Part shown: positions 11,492 to 20,106 of the stretch, piece by piece
Layout of the letters: every line of letters starts with the position of its first letter
Numbering within the stretch: the first letter of the stretch is position 1
DNA from: Porphyromonadaceae bacterium UBA7048
Lineage (GTDB): Bacteria > Bacteroidota > Bacteroidia > Bacteroidales > Muribaculaceae
DNA length: 64,000 nt
Reading direction: 5' to 3'
Assembly: GCA_002493945.1 (NCBI GenBank)
Contig: DLAL01000070.1
Coordinates: forward strand, 1-64,000
Notes under the pieces: generated by a model
Told to the model about the DNA's origin: nothing
Database searches by the model: none
Seen by the model: only the letters and a program-made list of their open reading frames with translations
Made by a program: the position numbers and the translations under genes

Positions 11492-11499
11492 TAACTTTG
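11492..11499 (+). promoter_or_regulatory. Candidate -7 element for the 11604-14886 gene pair
   Basis: TAACTTTG at 11492-11499 fits the Bacteroidota -7 consensus TAnnTTTG. The -33 region is degenerate (TTTA at 11467-11470, spacer 21). A small dyad, CCGAAT/ATTCGG at 11517-11522 and 11527-11532, would lie near the start of the roughly 100-base leader. Confidence 0.5.
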
Positions 11500-11603
11500 C
11501 ACCCATTCTTACTAATCCGAATGAATATTCGGGAATGCTCCTCTAACAAAATTTAAACAAAGGGCCATACGACAACCGATTATTATCACATTTCTATCAA
11601 TTT

Positions 11604-13415
11604 ATGAATAAAAACATCAACCGTTTATCGGTATTGTTCGCCGGTCTGGCAGTCTCGGGCGCATTCACATCGTGCGTCGACGATGACTATGACCTGACGG
11701 AAGATATCGATTTGACCGTGACCGTAGGAGGCGACCTCTCCATCCCTGCCAGCAGCACAGAGCCTATAACTCTGGCGAAAATTCTCGACCTTGACAACGA
11801 AAGCTCAATCATTGCCGCCGCGGCAGACAACAAATGGGGTCTCAAGCAAGGCGACTATGTACTCGTACAGGACGGCAGTTCGGATGAAAACAAAATCGAC
11901 GTCCCCGTAGTAGAACTGAAAGACATCAAAGGCTCAATCTACGACTTCGAGGTTCCGCCATTCGTGAATGTAGGCATGCCGACCATCACTGTCGAGACAA
12001 ACTCGATGATCAATGACCTCACCGTATCGGCCGACGATGTCACCACAGAAATTGTGGCAGTTGACAAAGCCGACATGAACCTCGATCTCCTCATCTCAAT
12101 CTCGTTCAAGTCACACAACTTCTCAGGAGACGCCACCATCGAGCCGGGCTACACCGCCGTCTTCGACGAGACATGGAGCCTCGAGCCCGCCGACGACGCC
12201 ACCGCAGCTCTCATATCGATTGACCCGGCCAAGCGCAACGTGATGACTTTCGTGAAGGAAGCCGAGCTCAAGCCCAATACCGACCTCAACCTGAAACTGC
12301 GTCTCACCGAAGTCGACCTCACCAAACTCAGCGCCGACCGCCGCAAGGACGAAGGTCTCTATGCTCCCGGTCACTTCTGTCTCAAGAGCGACATCGACTC
12401 CAAAGGCGAAATCACCATCAGCGCCGACGGCATGGCACTCGGTCAGACCGCCGACCTCGAACTCACCATCAAAGTCGACGTTCCTTCGTGCGAACTCGTC
12501 GGCTTCACAGGTATCGTTGACCCGAAAATCGACATCACAGCTTCGTCGTTCGACATCAACGATATTCCCGACTTCCTCTCCGACCCCAAGAATCACCTCG
12601 ACGTCTCAGATCCGCGCATCTACGTCACCGTGCACAACGGCTCGCCCCTGACCATGAACCTCAACGGCACACTTGAGGCATTCTCCAAAGGCGCCGTGAC
12701 CGCCACAGTAAAAATCGGCGACAACAACGGAACTCCTGCCGTACACCTGAAGCCCGAGGCCGTGACCACCATCCTCATATCGAGCAAAGCCATCAATGAG
12801 GCAGGCGTCAGCAACGTCGTAGTGCCCAATCTCGGCGACCTCCTCACCACCATCCCTGACCGCATCAGCTTCGACGATATAACCTGCAAGGCCCTTCCCG
12901 AGACTGTATCCTTCAAACTCAATGGCGACTTCACCTACAACACCGCCTACGAGGCCGTCATACCTCTGGCATTCGGACCTGAGATGTCGCTCTACTACTC
13001 CGACGACGAAGGCGGATGGGACCTTGACGACATCGAGGACTACTCCGCGAAGGCTGTCGAGCTGACCCTCGACGTAGAGAACGGTCTTCCCCTCGGACTT
13101 ACGCCCGGACTGCAGGCCATCGACCGCTTCAACAACGTCCTTGACAACATCACCGTAGATTTCTTCAACACCGGCACAACGGAAAAAGCATTCATCGATG
13201 CATCTTCGTCATCTTCCGTCACAGCCATCATCAGGAACTCTGACGAAACGCGTCTTCTGAACCTGAAAGACCTCGACGGCGTCCGCTTCGAATTCACCGC
13301 ACGCACCAACGCTCAGAGCGTAGGCGTCAACCTCAACGAGAACCAGTCGCTGCGCTTCATCAACGTGACCGCGAAGATCAAAGGCGGCGTCACCGTAGAC
13401 CTCAACGATATCTAA
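11604..13415 (+). CDS. Large predicted surface lipoprotein, unknown function
   Basis: This 603-residue protein begins with a lipoprotein signal ending in the lipobox FTSC (Cys24). The cysteine is followed directly by VDDDYD. An acidic cluster just after the lipidated Cys is the type of lipoprotein export signal that sends proteins to the cell surface in Bacteroidota. The rest is rich in beta-prone, Thr/Asp-containing segments with no cysteine cluster or catalytic motif, suggesting tandem beta-sandwich domains. Two similar-looking stretches (around 115-230 and 290-400) may be diverged repeats. The gene is 25 bases upstream of a DUF5723 outer-membrane protein, and the two probably act together at the outer membrane. 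Confidence 0.75.
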   Translation: MNKNINRLSVLFAGLAVSGAFTSCVDDDYDLTEDIDLTVTVGGDLSIPASSTEPITLAKILDLDNESSIIAAAADNKWGLKQGDYVLVQDGSSDENKIDVPVVELKDIKGSIYDFEVPPFVNVGMPTITVETNSMINDLTVSADDVTTEIVAVDKADMNLDLLISISFKSHNFSGDATIEPGYTAVFDETWSLEPADDATAALISIDPAKRNVMTFVKEAELKPNTDLNLKLRLTEVDLTKLSADRRKDEGLYAPGHFCLKSDIDSKGEITISADGMALGQTADLELTIKVDVPSCELVGFTGIVDPKIDITASSFDINDIPDFLSDPKNHLDVSDPRIYVTVHNGSPLTMNLNGTLEAFSKGAVTATVKIGDNNGTPAVHLKPEAVTTILISSKAINEAGVSNVVVPNLGDLLTTIPDRISFDDITCKALPETVSFKLNGDFTYNTAYEAVIPLAFGPEMSLYYSDDEGGWDLDDIEDYSAKAVELTLDVENGLPLGLTPGLQAIDRFNNVLDNITVDFFNTGTTEKAFIDASSSSSVTAIIRNSDETRLLNLKDLDGVRFEFTARTNAQSVGVNLNENQSLRFINVTAKIKGGVTVDLNDI

Positions 13416-13440
13416 AAAACCTCCTACCGCACTATAAACT

Positions 13441-14886
13441 ATGAATACGAAAAAACTTCTCTTAGCTCTTGCGGCCGGTTGTGCTATTTCTGCCACAGCC
13501 CAGGAGGCCCCCCGCTCAGCTTACTTCCTCGAAGGATACAGCTTCCGTCACGAACTGAACCCGGCCTTCTCCGGCGGACGCAACTACGTGTCGATGCCGG
13601 CACTGGCCAACCTCAACCTCGGACTCTTCTCGAACGTTGGTGTAAATACCTTCCTCTACAAGACTGCGGATCTTCCCGGTTATACCGGCAGCTACAAGCT
13701 CACCACCTTCATGAGCCCCAACGTCGGAGCTGACGAATTCCTCGGAAAGCTCAGCGACAGCAACCACCTGAACCTCAACTTCGACCTGACACTCCTGTCA
13801 GCCGGATTCCGTTCGTGGGGCGGCTATAACACCATCACCATCTCGGCCCACGCCGACGCCGGTCTCAATCTTCCCAAAGACCTCTTCCGCTTCATGAAGC
13901 AGGGTCAGCAGGGCGATACCCGGTACAACTTCAAAGACCTTCAGCTGAGCGCCACTTCTTACGCCGAAATCGCACTCGGTCACAGCCGTCAGATCACGGA
14001 CAAACTCACCGCAGGCGCCAAAATCAAGGCACTCCTCGGTGTGGGCAACGCCACCGCCAAGATAAGCGACCTCTCCCTCCGCATGTCCGACCAGCAGTGG
14101 AGCGTATCGGCAAAGGGCGACATGGAACTCTCCGCCGGCAGCGGACTCTACCTCCCCACCAAGGGCGAACTCGACCCCAATATCACCGACAAGGACGAGC
14201 GCGAGCGCTTCGAGTTCAATGACATCGACTACGACAGCTTCGGCCTCGCCGGCTTCGGTATGGGCATCGACCTCGGCGCTACCTATCAGCTCCTCCCCGA
14301 GCTCCAGCTCTCGGCAGCCATCAACGACCTCGGCTTCATCAAATGGCACGATGCCTACAAAGGCTCGACCGGCTCGAACACATGGACATTCGAAGGCTTT
14401 GAGAACGTGGCTGTCGACAAGGATTCTCCCACTTACGGCGAGAACAAATTCGACGAGCAGCTCGACCGCATCACCGACGATCTCGAGGACCTCGTCAACT
14501 TCCACCGCACCGCCAGCGGCGCATCGTACACTAAGATGCTCCAGGCCACTCTCCACCTCGGCGCAGAGTACACCATGCCGTTCTACAAGGGCCTGACCGG
14601 TGCCTTCCTCTACTCATCGCACTTCGGCGGATGCCAGTCGTGGCATGAAGGCCGCTTCTACGCCAACCTCAAGCCCTGCTCGTGGTTCAACATGTCCGTC
14701 AACTACGGCGCGTCGACCTACGGTTCGTCCTTCGGCTGGATGCTGAACCTCTGTGCCCGCGGCATCAACTTCTTCGTCGGCAGCGACCACACTTTCTTCA
14801 AGGTGACGCCCCAGTTCGTTCCTGTAGGCAACGCCTGCGCCAACGTGAACTTCGGTATAAACTTCACCTTCGGTGCGCTGAAATAA
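13441..14886 (+). CDS. DUF5723 family outer-membrane protein
   Basis: The 481-residue protein has a signal peptide (MNTKKLLLALAAGCAISATA, cleavage before QEAP). A mature N-terminus containing FLEGYSFRHELNPAF is the hallmark of the DUF5723 family in Bacteroidales. The rest alternates short hydrophobic and polar strands, and the last residues (NFGINFTFGAL) end in an aromatic-rich strand, consistent with an outer-membrane beta-barrel. The family has no established function. It follows the surface lipoprotein gene by 25 bases and is closed by a strong terminator. Confidence 0.8.
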   Translation: MNTKKLLLALAAGCAISATAQEAPRSAYFLEGYSFRHELNPAFSGGRNYVSMPALANLNLGLFSNVGVNTFLYKTADLPGYTGSYKLTTFMSPNVGADEFLGKLSDSNHLNLNFDLTLLSAGFRSWGGYNTITISAHADAGLNLPKDLFRFMKQGQQGDTRYNFKDLQLSATSYAEIALGHSRQITDKLTAGAKIKALLGVGNATAKISDLSLRMSDQQWSVSAKGDMELSAGSGLYLPTKGELDPNITDKDERERFEFNDIDYDSFGLAGFGMGIDLGATYQLLPELQLSAAINDLGFIKWHDAYKGSTGSNTWTFEGFENVAVDKDSPTYGENKFDEQLDRITDDLEDLVNFHRTASGASYTKMLQATLHLGAEYTMPFYKGLTGAFLYSSHFGGCQSWHEGRFYANLKPCSWFNMSVNYGASTYGSSFGWMLNLCARGINFFVGSDHTFFKVTPQFVPVGNACANVNFGINFTFGALK

Positions 14887-14909
14887 GCGGATACGGACAC
14901 TCTACACAG

Positions 14910-14947
14910 AAATGCCGGACGGTCCACTCGGACTGTCCGGCATTTTT
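14910..14947. terminator. Bidirectional terminator between convergent genes
   Basis: A perfect 11-base inverted repeat (14910-14920 with 14935-14945, arm AAATGCCGGAC) with further inner pairing is followed by TTTTT on the plus strand and preceded by an A-run. It lies between the DUF5723 gene and the convergent lipoprotein gene and can serve both. Confidence 0.8.
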
Positions 14948-14967
14948 ACATTGTATCCGTTCGGTTC

Positions 14968-15954
14968 TTATTTCGGGCTGTACTCCGACAGAGCCAGCGC
15001 GTCTGGCGAATTGTAGAACTGCGGAGAGAGAAGCTGACGCAGCGACGTATCGGGATAACGGTCGAGATATGCGCGCACGATTCGGTATCCCGTATATCGG
15101 CCTATCCGGCCGGGCCACATAGTCGGAAGCAGGCGCACCGTCGGAGCAGGAGCCGTAAAGCGGTCGCTCACCTGAGCCGAGGTGTCATAGAGAAGTCTCG
15201 ACTCTACGAGTTCCTGCCACAAGCGCGCCTCGTTGTCGTCAATCCACTTCATGTCCTCTTCGTTGTACCCCAGCGCTCCGGCCACGGTAGCTCCCGGGAC
15301 TGTCCGCATGCGGGCCTCGGCCATGGCGCCTTCGTAGAGCATCCGCGAAAGCAGTGTGGCGTCGTCGCCCTCAGCCTGATATGGATATGCCGTGCCGATG
15401 AGAGCCTCCGCCACGGCATATGGAAGATTCTCGGGCGTCTTGGTGTTGCGGACGTAGACCGGCCAGTGCGAATATCCCTCGAACTCACGGCCGAGGAAGT
15501 GGTTGAGCGCCACCAGCATGACCGAGTCGACGAAGAGGATTGCCTCCTGGCGCCCGTAGACCACCGCGGCATAGCGGCGGTGCGGCAGTTCAAGGCTGTC
15601 AGCCCGGGCTGCCGCGAGTATGTGGCCGAGGTCTCTGCGGAAGCCGTCGATATCGGGAAAGACCGAGTCCACAGGAGGTGTAAATGCCGCCACTGCGCGC
15701 GAGCCGGCCCAGCGGACGAGAGCCTCGTCGGTGACACTGTCGCAGTGGACGGTCTTCATGAATGCCTCAACCTCGGGACGGTAGCGCTCCACCGAATCCT
15801 GCCGGGCGGTGCTGTCAAGGTCGCGGTAGTTCCACACCAGTCTCGCTATGTCGGCCGCGTCGGCCGGAGGCGCGTAGGACAGTCCGCCGTGATTATGGGC
15901 GCAGGCGCCGAGAAGCGGAGCCGCCAGCAGCATGATATAGCCAAAATAATTCAT
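14968..15954 (-). CDS. Hypothetical lipoprotein
   Basis: I chose the ATG at 15954, giving 328 residues that start MNYFGYIMLLAAPLLGACAHN. This is a clean lipoprotein signal with lipobox LGAC, whereas a longer frame open to 16044 would add a hydrophobic but promoter-overlapping leader. The body is mostly helical and rich in Asp, Arg and Tyr (for example VWNYRDLDSTARQDSVERY), with no motif I recognise. A -7-like TACCTTTG lies at 15980-15987 on the minus strand, 26 bases upstream of this start. Function unknown. Confidence 0.7.
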   Translation of the reverse strand: MNYFGYIMLLAAPLLGACAHNHGGLSYAPPADAADIARLVWNYRDLDSTARQDSVERYRPEVEAFMKTVHCDSVTDEALVRWAGSRAVAAFTPPVDSVFPDIDGFRRDLGHILAAARADSLELPHRRYAAVVYGRQEAILFVDSVMLVALNHFLGREFEGYSHWPVYVRNTKTPENLPYAVAEALIGTAYPYQAEGDDATLLSRMLYEGAMAEARMRTVPGATVAGALGYNEEDMKWIDDNEARLWQELVESRLLYDTSAQVSDRFTAPAPTVRLLPTMWPGRIGRYTGYRIVRAYLDRYPDTSLRQLLSPQFYNSPDALALSEYSPK

Positions 15955-15979
15955 AGTCTTCCAGTTATAATCTCTTGCA

Positions 15980-15987
15980 CAAAGGTA
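15980..15987 (-). promoter_or_regulatory. Candidate -7 element for the 15954 lipoprotein gene
   Basis: On the minus strand TACCTTTG fits TAnnTTTG. No good -33 TTTG is seen at the right distance. A 6-base dyad CTTTAA/TTAAAG (15999-16004 and 16017-16022) lies where the -33 element would be. Confidence 0.45.
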
Positions 15988-16035
15988 GTTATAAAAAACT
16001 TTAAAACCGAGTTGCGTTAAAGGAAAAAAAGATAA

Positions 16036-16082
16036 AATTAACATTCGATAAACCTATGTTAATTGTTATATCTGTAATTTTG
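16036..16082 (+). promoter_or_regulatory. Candidate bat operon promoter with dyad operator
   Basis: TAATTTTG at 16075-16082 is a good -7 element. There is no TTTG at the expected -33 position. Instead that region lies inside a perfect 9-base inverted repeat, AATTAACAT (16036-16044) and ATGTTAATT (16056-16064), with an 11-base spacer. This looks like a binding site for a dimeric regulator. The start of transcription would be near 16089, leaving a leader of about 84 bases. Confidence 0.5.
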
Positions 16083-16172
16083 TAGTGAAATAATGCGAAA
16101 GCATCTGAACATTCATCGCAAATCGAACATTTAAAGAATAAACAAAGAACTGACATATAATCTCAAAAAACT

Positions 16173-17168
16173 ATGAGCGAAAGCGTTAACATTCGCCAAC
16201 TTAATGAGTTGGTTGCAAGCAAAAGCGACTTCATCTCCATGATCACGCACGGAATGGATCAGACCATCGTCGGCCAGAAGCACCTCGTAGAGAGCCTTCT
16301 CGTAGCCCTTCTGGCCAACGGACACGTACTGCTCGAAGGTGTCCCCGGTCTTGCCAAGACGCTTGCCATCAAGACGCTGGCACAGCTTATCGATGCCAAA
16401 TACAGCCGTATACAGTTCACGCCTGACCTTCTCCCTGCCGACGTTCTCGGTACCATGATTTACAGCGTGAAGAACGAGACGTTCCAGGTCAAGAAAGGCC
16501 CGATTTTCGCCAACTTCGTGCTTGCGGACGAAATCAACCGCGCTCCCGCCAAGGTGCAGTCAGCCCTCCTCGAAGCCATGCAGGAACGTCAGGTGACCAT
16601 CGGTGAGAACACCTTCCCTCTGGACAAGCCTTTCCTCGTCATGGCCACTCAGAACCCCGTGGAGCAGGAAGGCACATATCCTCTGCCCGAGGCTCAGGTC
16701 GACCGATTCCTCATGAAGGTTGTCATCGGCTATCCCTCCAAGGACGAGGAGCGCCGCATCATCCGCATGAACATCAGCGGCGAACAGCAGCCCGTACGCC
16801 CGATACTCCGCCCTGAGGAAGTGACCGAGGCTCAGAAGGTAGTCGAGCAGATATACATCGACGAGAAGATTGAACGCTATATAGTCGACATCGTCTTTGC
16901 CACACGTACACCGCAGGAATACGGCCTCGACGACCTCGCCGCATACATCTCCTTCGGCGCATCGCCACGTGCGTCCATCTCGCTCGCACGCGCCGCACGC
17001 GCATATGCCTTCCTGCATCAGCGCGGCTATGTCATCCCCGAAGACGTCATCTCGGTGGCCCACGACGTACTCCGTCACCGTATCGGCCTGACTTACGAGG
17101 CCGAGGCCAACAACTTCACCACCGACATGATCATTACCGACATCCTCGACAAGGTACAGGTGCCCTGA
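16173..17168 (+). CDS. moxR: MoxR family AAA+ ATPase
   Basis: This is a 331-residue MoxR ATPase. Walker A reads EGVPGLAKT at about residues 48-56. Walker B reads LADEINRAPAKVQSALLEAMQE, and sensor 1 lies in MATQNPVEQEGTYPLPEAQVDRFLMK. MoxR proteins act as chaperone-like partners of proteins with von Willebrand A (VWA) domains. Here it is first in an eight-gene operon that also encodes a DUF58 protein and two VWA membrane proteins, so it probably remodels or loads that complex. The next gene starts 15 bases downstream. Confidence 0.95.
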   Translation: MSESVNIRQLNELVASKSDFISMITHGMDQTIVGQKHLVESLLVALLANGHVLLEGVPGLAKTLAIKTLAQLIDAKYSRIQFTPDLLPADVLGTMIYSVKNETFQVKKGPIFANFVLADEINRAPAKVQSALLEAMQERQVTIGENTFPLDKPFLVMATQNPVEQEGTYPLPEAQVDRFLMKVVIGYPSKDEERRIIRMNISGEQQPVRPILRPEEVTEAQKVVEQIYIDEKIERYIVDIVFATRTPQEYGLDDLAAYISFGASPRASISLARAARAYAFLHQRGYVIPEDVISVAHDVLRHRIGLTYEAEANNFTTDMIITDILDKVQVP

Positions 17169-17183
17169 TAAAATTCCCTCTTT

Positions 17184-18059
17184 ATGGATTCAAATGAACT
17201 TATCAAAAAGGTTCGCAAGATAGAGATCAAGACCCGCGGACTATCGCAGAACATCTTCGCCGGCGAGTACCACTCAGCCTTCAAGGGACGCGGCATGATG
17301 TTCGCCGAAGTGCGCGAGTACCAGTATGGCGACGATATCCGCGACATCGACTGGAACGTCACAGCCCGTCACAACCACCCCTACGTGAAAGTCTATGAGG
17401 AGGAACGCGAGCTGACGGTGATGCTTCTGGTGGATGTCTCGGCCAGCCGCAACTTCGGTGCTGTCGGTCCGGAAAAACGTGAGATGATAGCCGAAATCGC
17501 TGCCACAATCGCTTTCTCGGCAATTCAGAACAACGATAAAATCGGTGCGATTTTCTTCTCTGACCGCGTTGAGAAGTTCATTACGCCCAAGAAAGGACGC
17601 AAGCACATCCTGTATCTCATCCGCGAACTGCTTGACTTCACGCCCGAGAATCCCGGCACAGACATCGCGCAGGCAGTACGATACTTCAGCGACGCCCTCA
17701 AGCGCCGCTGCACGATGTTCCTCATATCGGACTTCATCGACACCTCAGACTACCGCACTCCGCTCAACGTGGCCGTATCGCGCCACGACGTGATGGCCAT
17801 TCAGGTCTACGACAAGCGCGACGGCGAGATGCCCAACGTCGGACTCATGCGTGTGGCAGACCTCGAGACGGGACAGACGATGTGGCTCGACACTTCGTCG
17901 AAACGCACTCGCCGCGCCTATAACAAGTGGTGGTACGACCGCCAGCAGCAGATGGCATCGACCCTGCGCAGCACCCGCGTCGACTTCGTGTCAGTAGCCA
18001 CCGACGAAGACTATGTGAAAGCTCTGATGGGACTGTTCAAAAATCGCTCAGCAGTATGA
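17184..18059 (+). CDS. DUF58 domain protein of the bat operon
   Basis: This 291-residue cytoplasmic protein carries the DUF58 core motif (GRGMMFAEVREYQYGDDIRDIDWNVTAR) at about 37-64. A VWA-like fold follows with a metal-site-like segment, LLVDVSASRNFG. DUF58 proteins nearly always sit directly after moxR and are thought to work with it. Its stop codon overlaps the next start (ATGA at 18056-18059), indicating coupled translation. Confidence 0.92.
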   Translation: MDSNELIKKVRKIEIKTRGLSQNIFAGEYHSAFKGRGMMFAEVREYQYGDDIRDIDWNVTARHNHPYVKVYEEERELTVMLLVDVSASRNFGAVGPEKREMIAEIAATIAFSAIQNNDKIGAIFFSDRVEKFITPKKGRKHILYLIRELLDFTPENPGTDIAQAVRYFSDALKRRCTMFLISDFIDTSDYRTPLNVAVSRHDVMAIQVYDKRDGEMPNVGLMRVADLETGQTMWLDTSSKRTRRAYNKWWYDRQQQMASTLRSTRVDFVSVATDEDYVKALMGLFKNRSAV

Positions 18060-19093
18060 AAATACGTCATTCAAATATACCTGTACGCACACGCCGGGGA
18101 CTCCTCGCCCTCGCGGCGGCCATGTCGGCGGCTCTCGCCGCTCAGGCAGCTCCGGCGGTCAAAGTCAGCGCCGAGGTCGACAGCGCCGTGATGGTCATGG
18201 GCAGCGTCAGTTCGCTGAAAGTGACCGTCGATATGCCTCAGGGCAGTCAGGTCGAGCTCATCGACTTCCCTATCCTCACCTCCGGACAGGACTATGTGGA
18301 GTACAACGGCGTTGACGTAGTCGCCTCCGACAGCACCTCCGCCGTCGAAAACGGCCGCAAGAAGCTGAAATTTGACTTCCGTATCCAGGCTTTCGACCCC
18401 GGCACAGTCACCCTTCCGCCCTTCGCCGTCCTTCCGGCTCCCGGAAGCGACACTGCCTTCAGCAATGTGGTGGCGTTCAAGGTGCTTCCTGTCGACGTTG
18501 ATTCGCTTCAGACCATCAATCCGATGGCCTCCGTCGTCGCACCGGCCACACGCTGGTACGACTACATACCTGCGTGGCTGCTGTGGCTTCTCGGAGCGGC
18601 CGCTGTCATCGGCGGCGGTATCTATGCTTTCTTCGCCCTGCGCAAGCACAAGGAAGAGGTGCTTCTCCACCGCGAGCCCCCCGTACCTCCCTACGAGCTG
18701 GCCGTGTCGCGTCTGACGGCACTCCGTCAGCGCAATCTGCCCGAGCAGGGTCAGGAGAAGGAGTACTACACCGAACTGGTCGACATCCTCCGCGACTATC
18801 TGCACGGCCGCTTCGGCATCAACGCCATGGAGATGACCTCCACACAGATTGTCAAGGCGCTCCGCTCCAATCCCGACACCCGCATGACAGCCGACGAGAT
18901 GCGCTCGGTGCTCTCGATAGCCGACTTCGTGAAGTTCGCCAAGGTGCGGCCTCTGCCCGACGACAATATCAAGGCTTTCAACCGCGCCCAGACTTTCGTC
19001 GAAGAGACCAAGCCGGCACCCGAGCCTGAACCGGAAGCTCAGCCTGAAGCCAAAACAACCACCAAGTCCTCAACCCCCAAAACCAAGAAATAA
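18056..19093 (+). CDS. Exported one-TM protein of the bat operon, BatD-like
   Basis: I set the start at the ATG at 18056, which overlaps the DUF58 stop and gives a signal peptide (LLALAAAMSAALAAQAAPA); a longer open frame upstream is inside the DUF58 gene. The 345-residue protein has a periplasmic N-terminal half of beta-type sequence, one membrane segment (YIPAWLLWLLGAAAVIGGGI, about 165-190) and a cytoplasmic helical tail ending in a Pro/Glu/Lys-rich stretch. The layout resembles a shortened BatD or a DUF4381-type protein. This position between DUF58 and BatA is usual for the locus. Its biochemical role is unknown. Confidence 0.82.
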   Translation: MKIRHSNIPVRTRRGLLALAAAMSAALAAQAAPAVKVSAEVDSAVMVMGSVSSLKVTVDMPQGSQVELIDFPILTSGQDYVEYNGVDVVASDSTSAVENGRKKLKFDFRIQAFDPGTVTLPPFAVLPAPGSDTAFSNVVAFKVLPVDVDSLQTINPMASVVAPATRWYDYIPAWLLWLLGAAAVIGGGIYAFFALRKHKEEVLLHREPPVPPYELAVSRLTALRQRNLPEQGQEKEYYTELVDILRDYLHGRFGINAMEMTSTQIVKALRSNPDTRMTADEMRSVLSIADFVKFAKVRPLPDDNIKAFNRAQTFVEETKPAPEPEPEAQPEAKTTTKSSTPKTKK

Positions 19094-19095
19094 CG

Positions 19096-20082
19096 ATGCA
19101 TTTCGCCCATCCTCATTTTCTCTGGACGCTCACCATACTGATTCCTATAATAGTATGGTACGTGCTCAAGCAGCGCGACAGCTACGCGACGATGTCGATA
19201 TCCTCGTCGCACGCTTTCGCGCACATGCCGCGCACGTGGAAGCACTACCTGAGGCATCTCCTCTTCGCTCTCCGTCTTGCCACTATAGCATGCCTGATTG
19301 TGGTCATGGCCCGTCCGCAGCAGCGCGACAGCTGGCGTACGACTTCCACCGAAGGCACCGACATCGTGCTGGCCCTCGACGTGTCGTCGTCTATGCTCGC
19401 GCGCGACTTCGAGCCTGACCGCTTCGAAGCCGCCAAGGAAGTGGCCACCAAGTTCATCGCCGGTCGCGAGAGCGACAACATCGGCATCGTCGTATTCGCC
19501 GGAGAGAGCCTCACGGGCGTGCCCATGACTGTCGACATCCCGCAGCTGCTGCAGTATCTCCAGAGTCTCCAGATGGGAGTTCTCGAAGACGGCACGGCCA
19601 TAGGCGACGGCATCGCCACATCCCTCAACCGCCTCAAGGAAGGCAAAGCAAAGAGCAAGAGCATCATACTCCTGACCGACGGCTCGAACAACACCGGTGT
19701 CGTCGCTCCCGTCACAGCATCGGAAGTAGCCAAAGAACTCGGCGTGAAGATCTACACCATCGGTGTCGGTACAAACGGAACCGCTCCCTATCCCACACGC
19801 ACGCTCACGGGCCGCATCGAGTTCACTCCGCAGCCTGTGGTCATCGACGAGGCGACCCTCAAGGCAGTGGCCGAAGCCACCGGAGGCAAGTACTTCCGCG
19901 CCACCAACAAGCGCGTGCTTGAGGAAGTATTCGCCGAAATCGACGCGCTCGAGAAGACCCAGATGGACGTGCGCCACTTCTCGCACACCGAGGACAACTA
20001 CATGCTCTGGGCGTGGCTCGCCCTGGGATTCTTCCTCCTTGAAGTGATACTGCGCTACACCGTCATGCGTTCCATTCCGTAA
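19096..20082 (+). CDS. batA: BatA, VWA-domain membrane protein
   Basis: The 328-residue protein has membrane segments at about 8-24 and 55-72 and at the C-terminus (about 300-318). These flank a VWA domain facing the cytoplasm or periplasm. The metal-ion site is intact: DVSSS at 95-99, DGTAIGDG in the middle and LLTDGSNN further on. BatA is part of the Bacteroides aerotolerance set. It follows its upstream neighbour by 2 bases and precedes its paralogue batB by 24. Confidence 0.93.
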   Translation: MHFAHPHFLWTLTILIPIIVWYVLKQRDSYATMSISSSHAFAHMPRTWKHYLRHLLFALRLATIACLIVVMARPQQRDSWRTTSTEGTDIVLALDVSSSMLARDFEPDRFEAAKEVATKFIAGRESDNIGIVVFAGESLTGVPMTVDIPQLLQYLQSLQMGVLEDGTAIGDGIATSLNRLKEGKAKSKSIILLTDGSNNTGVVAPVTASEVAKELGVKIYTIGVGTNGTAPYPTRTLTGRIEFTPQPVVIDEATLKAVAEATGGKYFRATNKRVLEEVFAEIDALEKTQMDVRHFSHTEDNYMLWAWLALGFFLLEVILRYTVMRSIP

Positions 20083-20106
20083 ACACCTCTCATCCTGCTA
20101 CCGACT

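Noticed and set aside
17927..18055. Upstream extension of the BatD-like gene
   Set aside because: It is inside the DUF58 gene; the ATG at 18056 gives a signal peptide and a standard ATGA overlap. The extension upstream of batE (23657-23911) is rejected for the same reason.
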